Assembly: GCA_009667805.1 (NCBI GenBank)
Contig: CM019064.1
Coordinates: 111,016,328 to 111,080,327, forward strand
Length of the DNA: 64,000 nt
Direction of reading: 5' to 3'
Origin: Leptobrachium leishanense
Taxonomy: Eukaryota > Chordata > Amphibia > Anura > Megophryidae
Below the pieces are notes generated by a model. The model did no database searches. It had not been told where the DNA came from and saw nothing but the letters and a program-made list of their open reading frames with translations. The translations under genes and the position numbers were made by a program. Below, piece after piece: positions 46,849 to 59,933 of the stretch (its first letter is position 1; every line of letters starts with the position of its first letter).

Positions 46849-47516
46849 TCCCTGTTTTTTCCACATTCAGACACCATTCACCAGACGCACCTTGCGTACC
46901 TCTCCCCTCTGCTGGTCCCTCCATTGGCTTCCTGTACGTTCCGGGATACAGTTTAAAATACTGACGCTCACGTTCAAATTGCTCAATAACTCAACCTCTC
47001 CCTTCGTTACTGTGCAAGCACATCCCATCTAGACAACTCCAGTTGGTGGGCGATCTCAACCTGTCATCTGTCTACACCTGAATGGCCAACTCTCACCTCC
47101 AAGACTTAAGGGCAGCTCCGGTCCTGTGGAATGACTTGCTTCTCCCTATCAAACTCTCTTCATCTTCAGGCCTTCAAGAAATCCCTCAAAACCCATCTCT
47201 TCAGATTAGCATATCACATCACTGATGTAACTCATTCCTCTGCTCACCTACTCACAAAAGATTGAGATCGCTTCCATTGCCCTGCCATTACTAAACCAGT
47301 GGCACTAATGATCCTGCCGTCCAGTAAAGTTCCCCTTGTCTTCCTCAACCTCAATCCTTCTAGGATTGAGGTCTCCTATGAGCAGGACCCTCTACAACTC
47401 TTGTTTCCATCCTATATCCGTTTACCTGTATCTCGTTGCCGTTGGTTATTGTAAAATGCTGTGGAAACTGTTGGTGCTATATAAATGATGACAATAATAA
47501 TAATAATAATGTTTAG
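46849..47516 (+). pseudogene. L2-like LINE remnant (RT C-terminus and 3' tail)
   Basis: The frame at about 46865-46990 encodes HSDTIHQTHL-like and then PLCWSLHWLPVRSGIQFKIL, the L2 signature (LHWLPV...FKIL) found after the RT domain. Further degenerate coding sequence contains 'ggcagctccggtcctgtgga' (a WNDL-like region). The 3' end is 'gttggtgctatataaatgat' plus (AAT)n. The catalytic part is missing and several frameshifts are present. Confidence 0.8.
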
Positions 47517-48352
47517 TATTTACCTACCACTGCAAGATGCAATAAAGATGAACTGTACTGGAATATGGTTTGTCTTTGGGTAGCCCCATGTCTCCAAATG
47601 AGAAAGTTTAATACCGAGGGCAATATTTGCAATTAGGCCTAGAATTAATTGGGCCCACCAGACAAAAGCCTGTGGTCCATGATGGCTGTGGAGAATAGCA
47701 ATACCTTCCCACTATCCATCCAGCTTCCTCCATCCTACCCAATTGCAACCACTGCCAGCACAATCTTATGGCTGGCACAAATCCCACCCATGACCTCCTT
47801 ACAAATACTTTATGCATGGGACCGGTCCTTTGTATGCCACCACTTCTCAGGCCAGTGTTTGGCTCAAGCTCAATCCTTATAAACACCTCATATAAAGCAT
47901 ATTATTGTGGAACTAACTGTGGAGAAGAAGCTATGATGAAACACAAGTAGACAGAGCTTTAAATATGTAGAGGAGCCATAGCATCAAATCCATCTTGACC
48001 AGGCTAACCCTGATAATTCAAGAGAAAAAAAGGTGCCTGGACTTCCTGTGGAAATTAACTCGACTTACAAAAATAAAATACATTCCACTGGTCTGTGCAG
48101 AGAACAATGTAATCTGCTGCCTCCACTGGCCACATACAGAAAGAAACTAGGACCAAATTTCTCCCAGTATCTTTTGCAGACCCTGTGCAACACCTCTTGC
48201 ATGTGCTTGTGCAGAACTTGAACAGGGCATCGCAAGTCTCCAAATCTAATAGGATTCAGGGGTCGATACCAGAGGCAGTGCTGCTGGTATCAGGAGCTCC
48301 CTCATAACATTAGTTGAGCTGCTAATATTGTGTCTTTCTCAAAATAGATTCA
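47517..48352. other. No recognisable gene or repeat
   Basis: Open frames of up to 92 codons lie opposite each other at 47608-47886 and carry no recognisable motif. Confidence 0.4.
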
Positions 48353-48766
48353 TTAACCCCTTCACTACTGAGATTGAGATATCTCAGGCTTTAAAGGCAA
48401 CATCCAGTGCCTGATATCAAGATATCTCAATCTGCAATTCGGCAACCCAAAAGCAAATTAAATTTATTTGGTGCAAATTAATTTCATTTGCTTATGGGCT
48501 ACAGAAGGTGCACCCAAAGTTTTAGCCCTGTCCGCATAATACCTGAAGAGCTAAAACTGTAAAATCGGCTAACTGAATATCCTTGCATCGGACATTCAGC
48601 AGGGAATACAGCAGGGCACGAGCTGCAGTAACTCAATTTGGCAGTTTATGGCGCCATCTACTGGCCAAATATGTTATCACAGTAAGAAATACATCAGGAA
48701 AATGCCCAAAAAAACCTGGTTCTTGACGATGTTTTTTGGAAAATCACTTGGTAGTGAAAAGGTTAA
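48353..48766. mobile_element. TTAA-flanked MITE (second piggyBac-like family)
   Basis: It starts TTAACCCCTTCACTACTGAG and ends 'cacttggtagtgaaaaggttaa', both with TTAA. Inner 'gagatatctca' palindromes and the block 'ggtgcacccaaagttttagc' are shared with 58707-58968. A lone right end of this family ('ttggtagtgaaggggttaa') occurs near 1145-1164 and 52055-52073. Confidence 0.75.
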
Positions 48767-49567
48767 TATAGAGGTGCTATGGGTTAGCAGCTCATAATGA
48801 ATTCACCTATTAGTGGCTCTCTATTACTGACTGAGTTGCAATAAAGGCCTATCTTTGTTCTTTTGCGCCTCTCTATTATTTGTGCTAATAAAACATTGAA
48901 AAACAACCTTTTTTACTAATATCATCTAAGGGAAAATACATTTTTTAAAAGGTTTTAAAGCATTTAGGAAAAATATACAAGAACGCAATCGATCATATTT
49001 CAGTAAATGACTTCCATACCTGGAAGTTATATATATATATATTGAAAAAGTAAAATCTTTGTGTTGTTAATCCTTGAGGCAATTGGCTTATTTCCAAAGT
49101 ATGTGCATTGTATACATTAATCTTCAGTCTTGCACACAGGCATAATAAAATATTGTGCTGCATATAAATTAAACAGTGGCAGTGCAATTGGAGAAAAAGC
49201 AACTTTCTCTTACATAAAAAGAGGCAAATCAGTTCAGTGTAATTGTGTCTCGTTAGGGGGTCTTTAGCTAATAATTTCAATCAACAGTTTGTTTAAGGTA
49301 ATAAAAGACACTATTGATACCACCATTCAGATTTTTTTTTAGGTTTCAGCCTCCCTAATCTAGGGATTTCCTCTCAGACTGAATTCTAAATATAGCCTTT
49401 TGTACTAGGTTTTTTTTTTTTGGAAAAGGGATCACCCAGCTTTATATTCAGAGGATAATTAACTACATTTAGGATATGCCACAATATTTGGGATCTCTAC
49501 ATAACTTTTTGTCTTATGTTTTCCTAAATTATTTGAAAGTCAAACATAGTTTTGTTTGTACTGTATA
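48767..49567. other. No recognisable gene or repeat
   Basis: AT-rich background with a short TA run at 49031-49040. Confidence 0.45.
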
Positions 49568-49655
49568 CAGTGGCAATAAAAAGTATGTGAACCCTTTGGG
49601 ATTACGTGGAGTTTTGCATGAATTGGTCATAAAATGTGCTCTGATCTTCATCTAA

Positions 49656-50091
49656 GGCTAGGGACAGATGAGCGCATTTTCTGCGGCCACCGTCAAAATG
49701 TACGTCGATGCGTGCGCACGCATTTTTTCACGGAATACGCTTAAGTGGTCAGACGATGCGCAATTCTGGACGTATTTCATGACGATGGGGTAAAAAGAAG
49801 TCTAGGGAAATCCGGCTGTTTGAACGTTATGTTGGCCGCACACTAGCAGCGTCTGACATCTCCTAATCACGCACACACGCTGCTATGCGGCCGCAGCGCA
49901 CTTTGTACGTCAGTAGCAGCGGTTTCACGTTCTGATAAAAATGCGTTCATTTGCTGGTTGCGTGGTGTCGGCGCACTTTCGTACGCACGTACTGCGTATA
50001 TTGGCCGTCATTGGCCGTTATGTGCTGCTACTGCCGCCGTGATTTAGTGCGCCTGCACGCGCGTTCCGACTGCCCCACTCTGACCCTAGCC
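49656..50091. mobile_element. PIF/Harbinger-like MITE nested in the Tc1-type element
   Basis: The ends are ggctagggacagatgagcgc and the complement of ctctgaccctagcc. TAA duplicated at 49653-49655 and 50092-50094. 436 bp, closely similar to 10242-10667 in the interior (ttatgttggccg, ctagcagcgtctgac). Confidence 0.92.
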
Positions 50092-50117
50092 TAAATCACA
50101 ACAATTTGAAAAACACA

Positions 50118-51031
50118 CAGGGTTATCCAAAGAGATCCGAATTGCTTGAGAAAGGTAACCGAACGCTGAAAATCAGCGTTCGGTTACCTTTCCTGGCCAT
50201 TCGGCTATCCAGAGAGCAGGCAATTCGCCAAATCCTGTCGAATTGCCTGCACATACGGTGCCTGTTCGGTGCCTGTTCGAGGGCAGTGAAATCCCCATAG
50301 AGAAGCAATGCTTCGGCTATTCAGAGAACACAAACCAGCAGTGAAAGGTTCCCCTAATGTCCTGCCATTCGGTGGTTTAATTCGGCAAATTTAGTCAGGA
50401 GAATCCCATAGGCTTCAATGTTAAAAATATTCCCGTTTTAATTCAATATCTAATAAACCGTTCATTATAAAATTCTGCAGCAAAAAGTCTCTTTATTTAT
50501 AGATTTTTTAGGATACTTTAAGCATTTTTCAGGATTTTTTTTTTTTTTTTAAAAGTCCGATTTTTTTTTTTATTTATTTTTTTCAGTTTACTTATTTTTT
50601 TTGTAACAGCCCTCTTTATTATCATTCCCTGGACCTCCTGTGAAAATTTCAGACATTTTTGCTCAGTAGTTTCTTTGCAAACAGCGTTTCTTTTTCCCAG
50701 ATTCATACAAATGGTTTTGCTAATTTATTCACTGCCTCCTCTACATCACAGCTGCTTCGGCTCTGTGTGATTCGGCTCATGTTCGGCTTCTGTTCGGCTC
50801 CTGTTCGGCTTTTTCGAAGGTTAATCCAGATGTTTTTGCTTGTTTTCAGCGTGCATTCGGTTAGTTTTCGTCAGGTTTGCGGCAGCTTTTCCCTGCAATT
50901 CGGGGACCCTGTGATGCTTGCTGAATACACCGCAGGGTCACCGAAATGCAATCGGCAAAAGGAACCGAATTGAAGAGAACGAAAAGTCACCGAACGTGCG
51001 GTGACTTTTCGAATCTCTTTGGATAACCCTG
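50118..51031. mobile_element. MITE of the CAGGGTTATYC family, complete
   Basis: The ends are cagggttatccaaagagatc and the complement of gaatctctttggataaccctg, with ACA duplicated (50115-50117, 51032-51034). 914 bp, the best preserved copy. Terminal hairpins are 'accgaacgctgaaaatcagc' with its inverted partner at the left and 'gaaaagtcaccgaacgtgcg' with its partner at the right. Confidence 0.92.
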
Positions 51032-51309
51032 ACAGTCTGCTTAAAATAATACAACACAAACATTATACTGTATGTTTTCATGGTTTTATTGAACAGAACA
51101 TGTAAACATTCACAGTGCCGGGTGTTCAACCAAAGGGTTCACATACTTTTTCTTGCCACTGTATTGTCTACTTAAAAATGAAAATGTGAACATTGGAACT
51201 GGTAATGTTAAGACAAATATTCCTTACAAACGCAATTTCTTTTTTTATCCTGCTCACAAAATTTGAAAATGATCCCTTATAACTTTAAAATGGGAAACAT
51301 AAGAGTACC

Positions 51310-52065
51310 GAAATGGCTGTGGAATTGCACCGAAAGGTGAATTTCTCCTGTGCGGTTCAATTTTGTGGCCATTCGGCTATTCAGAAAGCTGGCAAGTTAC
51401 CAAATATTGGCGAATTGCCAGCGAAATATGGTGACCTTCGGCGGCATTGAAATTCCCCATAGAGAAGTAATGGTTAATCTATTCAGAGAACGGCGAACAG
51501 CTCCGAAATGTCAGTGAAATGAGCTGATTTTCAGTGGTTTCATTCGACAGGTGAAGCAGGCGAATCCCATAGCTTTTAGTGTAAAAAAAACCCTCCATTT
51601 TTCTGTTTATTCAACCATTTATTTTTTTAATTTGCAGCAAAAAGTATCTTTTATTTCTTTTTTTTGAAATTTTTTGGCATTTTTCGGCAAAAATGTTGAT
51701 TCCAATTCTTCTTACATGTTTTTTTTTTATTCCGTAACAGACCTCTTTATTGTTAATATTGGACCTTGCATATTATTTCCAGGCATTTTCGTGCACTAGT
51801 TTTTTTTTTTTAATGCATTTTAAAAGTTGCTGGAGGGGTTGGATTTTTTTTTCCCTGGTCAGCGGCTTGTCAGCTTTTTCTGGCAGCTAGTCGTGGTCTG
51901 TTCGTGGGTCGCCGGCAGTACGAGGATCGATTCGGCGGTCTGTTCAATGGTTGTCTGCATTTTTCAGCAGGTTTGTGGCTGCGTTCTGCAGTTTTTGGAA
52001 TCGATTAATTGGTTTTGCTCTGGTTTTTCGAATAGATTGCGCGGTTTTTCGAATGGTAGTGAAGG
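51310..52065. mobile_element. Partial MITE, CAGGGTTATYC-type divergent subfamily
   Basis: It matches 8397-9629 in 'gaattgcaccgaaaggtgaa', 'ccccatagagaagtaatggt' and 'ggcgaatcccatagctttta'. Its right part switches near 52050 to 'tggtagtgaaggggttaa', the end of the second TTAA family, so one element has truncated the other. Confidence 0.6.
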
Positions 52066-53831
52066 GGTTAATAGGTGATTAAATATATGCTGACCTATTA
52101 TAAACAAAACATTTTGAGGCAAAGAGCAGCAGGAAATAGATCTTGGCAGAAATTGAATTTTTGTATTCAGTATCCAGTGAAATAACACACTTTTTATTTA
52201 AAAAAAAAAATAATAATGTTAACCATTTGGTAGCAACTATAGTGATCCATCACAAAAAATGAACTCGTGACGCGTGACACATGAACTGTGCAAAAAATAG
52301 TAAGGTTTAAAAAAAGCACAAAATATATTTAAATTGTGTAAATTTGACTACAGATTAAAGATTGTTAAAGCGCATGATAGGGAATATATATATTTATACT
52401 GTATATGAGTGTAAGTATATACGTATGTATATATAATATAGATTTAATTTTTTAAAAATCACAAATAAATCACAGCATGCTTAGACTTGGACATATATCT
52501 GTCCAAAATCAGAAAGGGGAGCTAAGATATATGAGCCTGTCATTGATGCAGAGCAGACATATATAATATATACATAAGGAATGCCATAATAGCAGGTATC
52601 CATATCTAAAGCCGACATAAAACAGGAGTCACATTGCACGTACGTATATATTCCTTCCCATAAAATCATTGTGCTATTCAAACCATTTCCTCACCCACTG
52701 TGCAACGACACTCACAGCTAAAAAATGTAATGCATACAAATGCGGACGTGACTTTTTTTATATAATGAGCATTGTTGCAATTAAATAAAAATATCTAATT
52801 TGGTGAAATTGTGAAACGTAAGGCAAAATCACCTTACAAAAGTGTATATCCCTTAATCAACTTTCATTGAAAGATATATCCTTATCATACAACAGCTCAT
52901 TGACCGGGAGAACTTGTTTTCCCTGTAGTTCAGATGTTCACATAGAGAAATGAATGAAGCCATTATTTCTCAAGATCTTTCTCCTATTACCTGCCTAGAG
53001 GGAGTAATCCGAGTGTCCCAAATCCCCAATAAAACCGCTAGTTAACAGCTAAGTCATTTCAAGAGGAATAAAAAAAACCTGCTATCAGAAGGGAGAATAA
53101 TAATAATTTCCATTTCTGATTTTTTTATTTGTTTTTTTCTATGTATCACATAAAATGTATAGTATTACCCACACAAGTCCAGAGATATGATGTATTTTTT
53201 TGTGAGTTCAAGTGAGCTTTCCACAGGACTGTAGAGAATTCCATCAATGATAAAGATCTCAATTTAGTAAATCCCCTTTTGGATTATTCTCTGTGTGTGG
53301 TTTAAATTGTCTGGAGGCTACCAGACCTTCTTGCTAAATCCTCAAACATCCCACATACCTTTATATTTGCAGTAGAGTTTTTCAATCCACCTGCCTTGAA
53401 TTTTCTTCCATTTTCTTCATGAGGGATTTTTATGAAGGGACTTAAACAGAGTATACCCTAAGTAAAAAATCCTTCTTTTATATATGAACGTTAAACACAA
53501 GTAATACATTGGAGACCACCACCAACAGCAGGATTAAATTTTCATCTCCACCACCACTGGGATTTGATAAGACCACGCAGCGAGTGAAGTACTAGGCTTA
53601 GCCATCACTGATGCTATCACTCCTAATATGAAGGAGCCGTTGGACATTTACATGTAATAAATTCCTGTAAAAAGTATCAGCAGATAAATTTGATCTTTAA
53701 AATGTGATTACTTTTATATAAATGATATGTCATAAGGTTAGAAATTTCAGTGCATTATCAGAAAACCATTAATAATGGTGAACTTGTTGTTATAGCTTTA
53801 TATTATAAGTCAAGGTGTACAGCTGTACCAT
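52066..53831. other. No recognisable gene or repeat
   Basis: AT-rich background with many 'atatat' words; no motif in any open frame. Confidence 0.45.
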
Positions 53832-54576
53832 GGGCACCATTACATTCTTAGTGCTAATGTTAGCGCTCAGCTGCATGAGCGTTAACGTTAGCCCTGGTGG
53901 CCCTAGCGCCGGTCACCCATAATACAATCCAAGCACTAACGGGTTAAGAAACCCATTAGCGATTGGCATCTTGCGCTTTTCAGCACGAGGTTACTGTACC
54001 TTGCACTCTCTATACTTGTGGGGAGCACAAAGAGTTAATTAGTGTTAGTATTACAATATACTAACATTAATTACTGTCTGACTGCGGTTAGCCGAAAGTT
54101 AACCACAGCTAGGACCTGGTGCTAACAGATTCCCGCTGCTGCAGAACCGGTCAGCACCAGCAGAAACCCCCCAAAAAATCATATACTCGCCTCCTATCCC
54201 ACTGCGAGGACCGTGGCTCCAACTGCCTCCTCCGTCCGCCGGGAGCAGGTAGAGATTGGGGGGGAAAGTCCACAGTCTCCCCCTGCGGATCACTATGCTG
54301 ACCTGCCGGATCTCGTGAGGCGAGATCGGGCAGGTCATGTGACCAGCAGCGTTAGCTTCAATGGAGTCCTAAGGACTCAATGGAGGAGATGCATGCGGCG
54401 GCGCTTAGCGCTGCTGCGCGCATCCCGGGGCTTAGCACCCAATAATAACGCAGGCAGCGTTTGTAGCACCTGCATTGTAATATCGCGCTAAAATGGGGAC
54501 GCAAAAGAGAAACCCGCAGGCACAGGTTTTTCTCCCTGGCGTCCCCGTTTTAGCGCGACCACTGTAATGGTGCCCC
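53832..54576. mobile_element. MITE with GGGCACCATTACA ends, 745 bp
   Basis: The ends are gggcaccattacattcttag and the complement of cactgtaatggtgcccc. Inner ends 'gctaatgttagcgct' and 'ttagcgctgctgcgcg' are also palindromic. GC-rich centre without transposase. CCATG on both sides could be a duplication or part of the palindromic ends. Confidence 0.7.
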
Positions 54577-54684
54577 ATGTGTTTAGTGATGCTGGGGTCA
54601 TATAATGCAATAGTTTGGGGGCCCTATTCTCTTCCTAATGCTATATCCATATATATATATATATCTCCTATATACGTATATATA

Positions 54685-56301
<1,617 letters not shown>

Positions 56302-56307
56302 TATATA

Positions 56308-56520
56308 TATACAGTATCTCACAGAAATGAGTACACCCCTCATATTTTTGCAAATATTTTATTATATCGTTTCATGTGTCAGCACTGAAGAAATTACACG
56401 ATGCTACAATGTAAAGTAGTGAGTGTACAGCTTGCATAACAGTGTAAATTTGCTGTCCCCTCAAAATAACTCAACACACAGCCATTAATGTCTAAACCGC
56501 TGGCAACAAAAGTGAGTACA
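56308..56520. mobile_element. End fragment of another Tc1/mariner-type element
   Basis: Starts 'acagtatctcacagaaatga', 'gtacacccctcatatttttg' and runs through 'gctacaatgtaaagtagtga' to 'gcaacaaaagtgagtaca'. This resembles the left end of a Tc1 family common in aquatic vertebrates (from memory, unverified). No right end or transposase is present. It abuts the (TA) flank of the complete Tc1. Confidence 0.65.
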
Positions 56521-57073
56521 GGTCAGGTGCAGGACTTTGCCCAATCAGAGCTCAGCATGAAGATGAGGCATGGTGCAGAGCTTTAACCAAAGTCTGATTG
56601 GTTGAAGTCGGTGCAAGACTTTAACCAATCAGAGCTTGGTTAAAGCTCATCTTCATGCTGAGCTCTGATTAGGCAAAGTCCTGCACCTGACCTGGTTGAA
56701 TTAGAGCCCTGATTGGGCAAAGTCCAGGTCAGGCACAGGACTTTGCCCAATCAGATCATTCGGCATGAAGACGTGGGGCAGAGAGGAGCCGCGGCCAGAC
56801 AGACCGGAGGAGCTGTTGGACCGGGGAACACGAGGCCGGGACAGCTGCAGGACAGGTGAGTTACGGGGGCCGGGGGCCGCAGCCAAAGGTCTCCTAAATG
56901 TACCGGCAGCCGCCGGTACATTTAGGAGAACTGTGGACGCATTTTTTATTATGGAATGTCCGCGGTCGAACAAACCGCGAACATCCCATAATGTTCGGCA
57001 TTCGCCGAACACTCGAACGGCCGATGTTCGATTCGAACTCACATTCGAATAGAAACCGAACGCTCATCCCTAA
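56521..57073 (-). mobile_element. Fragment of hAT element with GCTCATCCCTA end (relative of copies A and B)
   Basis: The right end 'accgaacgctcatccctaa' has the same terminus as A and B. Inward come 'ttcgaactcacattcgaa' words, a 40-bp palindrome (56892-56931) and an array of 'ccaatcagagctc' and 'ctgattgg' words with 'ggtgcaggactttgcccaat'. These correspond to the promoter-side region of copy B near 39830-39905. No transposase follows. Confidence 0.65.
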
Positions 57074-57737
57074 TTCTAAGGACTGTTTGTATTTTCGTAT
57101 TTTTGGTGTGGAGCCATGCACCGGGATCTTTATTGTCTTGTTGCTTTGCTAGATGTTTAGTGTTTTAGATAGGTAGTTGCTGGGACCTAGTTAAATATAT
57201 CTTGTCTTGATAAGGACTTGTACAAGCCAAAAGGTTGATTAAATATTAATTTGCATTGAAGATTGGACTTTGATTTACAGACCTGTGAGTGCCCTTTGGG
57301 TGGCCTTTGTTTTCTTTTGTGTTTTAAAGATATATATAGGTATGTTATATCTTTCTATTAAAAATATATATGTAAGTTAAATACAATTTGAACCCAAACA
57401 GAATAACAGTCTATGAGGTCTACAGAAGCCTCTCAACAAATGCAATTATATTAATTAGGTGTAGCCGCAGGGCCCTGTAGTAGGAATAGACAAACCTAAT
57501 AAGCACAGGCACAGAAAAGATAAACAAAAAAAATAATGGCATGACAGCAGACACAGTCCTGTTGAATTGTGTAACATTTTTGGGAGTATTTTTTTAAATG
57601 TGTTAAAGGAAAGGTTAAACGTCTATGAGGTTAAAAACTAATTTATTGAAACGTACTTATGAATTTGATGAGCCATTGTGTTTTTATCTTCTACCTTTAT
57701 CTTTATTCCCTTTACAATTTATAATTCGTAAGACAAT
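57074..57737. other. No recognisable gene or repeat
   Basis: AT-rich background. Confidence 0.45.
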
Positions 57738-58548
57738 CAGGGTTATTCAAAGAGAATCGAAAAGCCACCGCACGTTCGGTGACTTTTCGTTCTCTTCAAT
57801 TCGGTTCGATTTGGCGATCCCATTTCGGCAACCCTGCGGTGTATTCAGCAAGTACCACAGGGTCCCCGAATTGCAGGGAAAAGCTGCCGAAAGCCCGCTG
57901 AAAACTCACCCCAAAATGAGGGTGAACGCACACCGAAACACGCAAAAACATCTGGATTAACCCTGCCGAAAATGCAGGAAAAACCCGAGCAGGAGCCGAT
58001 TACACGCAGCGCAGCCGCTGGAAAAAGCCGACACCCCAGACGAATGCAGTGAATAAATTCGAAAAACAGTTTGCTTGAATGTTTGAAAAGTGAAACGCTG
58101 TTTGCAAACAAACTACTGAGCGAAAATGTCTGAAATTTACATATGAGGTCCAGTGAATGATAATATAAAGGGCTGTTATAGAAAAAATAAGTAAAGTTAA
58201 AAAAATCCAAAAAATGCTTAAAATATCCCAAAAAAATCTATAAATAAAGAGACTCTTTACTGCAGAATATTATAATCAATGGTTTATTAGATATTGAATT
58301 AAAATGGGAATATTTTTAACATTGAAGCCTATGGGATTCTCCTGAATAAACCAGCCGAATTAAACCACCGAATGGCAGGGCATTTCGGGAACCTTTCACT
58401 GCTGGTTTTTGTTCTCTGAATAGCCGAAGCAGTGCTTCTCTATGGGGAATTTACTGCCCTCGAACAGGCACCGTATGCTCTCTGAATATCCGAATAGCCA
58501 AGAAAGGTTCCCTTTCGGCAGCAATTCGGATCTCTTTGAATAACCCTG
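57738..58548. mobile_element. MITE of the CAGGGTTATYC family, complete, reverse
   Basis: The ends are cagggttattcaaagagaat and the complement of ggatctctttgaataaccctg, with AAT duplicated (57735-57737, 58549-58551). Body is the reverse of 50118-51031. 811 bp, non-coding. Confidence 0.92.
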
Positions 58549-58706
58549 AATAAGATATTTTGCTTAAATTGATTAGCATGTCCAAAAGTAAAAAAATTGC
58601 ATTCACAAAACAATACTTATCCATACCAAGCCAAAAGGTTTTGATGTATTAATTTTATTAACAAGTAAATTGATAAACTCCTTTTTTCTGTCCATGAAAG
58701 CTATAA

Positions 58707-58968
58707 TTAACCACTTTACTATCAAGTGATTTTTTTGGCAGCTTCTGAAAGCCTGATATTTCAGAGCTTTCAGCTGCCGATTTTACAGTTTTAGTTCTTT
58801 GGGCTAAAACTTTGGGGGCACCTTCTGTAGCCGAATTGCTAGTGACATTTTTTGCAGCAAACAAATTTCATTTGCTTTTGGGCTGCAGATTAGCATATTG
58901 AGATATCGGATCACCAAATGGTGCCTTTGAAGCCCGAGATATCTCAATATCTATAGTGAAAGGGTTAA
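58707..58968. mobile_element. TTAA-flanked MITE (second piggyBac-like family), short copy
   Basis: The ends are TTAACCACTTTACTATCAAG and the complement of ctatagtgaaagggttaa, both with TTAA. It shares 'aaaactttgggggcaccttctgtag' (as parts) and 'cgagatatctcaatat' with the element at 48353-48766, in reverse. Confidence 0.75.
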
Positions 58969-59933
58969 AAGTAAATTTTCCTTATCCAGTAAGAGCAGAT
59001 AGATCATATTAAAATGGCTTGATTCTTAGTTATGCTCAAAAATAATATAAAAATCTGTTAAAAATATTGAGACTGGTGTTTGTGGTCACCCTGATGTGTG
59101 TCTTTGGCATCCTCTCCTTGCCTCGATAGCGGTGAGTCCTGGAATCCCGCTGGCACGGATCACAGTCACGGCTCCAGTCTGGTGAGCGGCTTTGAGTCTT
59201 CTCTTCCTGCGGTCCACTCTAAGAGGCGGCCATCTTGCGACCTATACATCGACTCCTCTGCATTTTCCTTCGTCCTGTGGAATGGCCCCTGCATCTATGG
59301 GGAAGAAGTCTAAGAAGAGCGTGGAGACCGAGGGTTCTCATCTCCCAGACATCTGGCAGTCTCTGGGTATGGGAGCCAGCGCAACAAGGTAATTACCTAC
59401 TCAAAGTCCTCTGATAAGACTTCCCGGCCCACATCTTTTGCTTCAGGTATGAGAGGCTCGCTGCTGCAGGGATCAGCACCATCACTGACAGAGGCTGCCC
59501 TGCGACAAGTCATGGAGGAGTTTCATGGCCTCTGGTGCTGGGATCTGCAGGAGGTTAATTCTGCTGTGGAGGCCCTCCAGTCCTGGATTGATGTAATAGA
59601 TGTCCGCTTTTCAGAGGTGAAGACGCAGGTGGCGGCAGATGCTCAAATTGAGGATCTACAGTGGAAGGTTGTCCGTCTTGAATCGACGGGGATGGTCCTT
59701 GACTCCCGGCACCATCGTCTCCATCTGTGGCTCTGGTGGGTTCCCAAAAGTGTTTCCGGTGAGGGGCTCCTCCAGTATGCCGTGGGCCTGGTGTTGCACC
59801 TCCTGCTGACCTCTGGGGACTCCATGGCATAACTGGACATGTTGGCCATGCGCCTTCAGAAGGTGGCTACTGCCCCCTCGGAGGCCCCTCGGGATGTTCT
59901 GGTGACAAGGGATGAGGCCACTCATGTCCAGAT

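Larger units (their letters stand above)
49568..51161. mobile_element. Non-autonomous Tc1/mariner-type element with two nested MITEs
   Basis: The ends are cagtggcaataaaaagtatg and the complement of cacatactttttcttgccactg, flanked by TA. Removing the MITEs at 49656-50091 and 50118-51031 leaves about 240 bp: 5' region, 'cattcacagtgccgggtg' and the right end. It is therefore an internally deleted Tc1-type element without transposase. Confidence 0.9.

Noticed and set aside
47608..47886. Opposed open frames of 77-92 codons as a gene
   Set aside because: Both strands are open over the same DNA and neither shows a motif.
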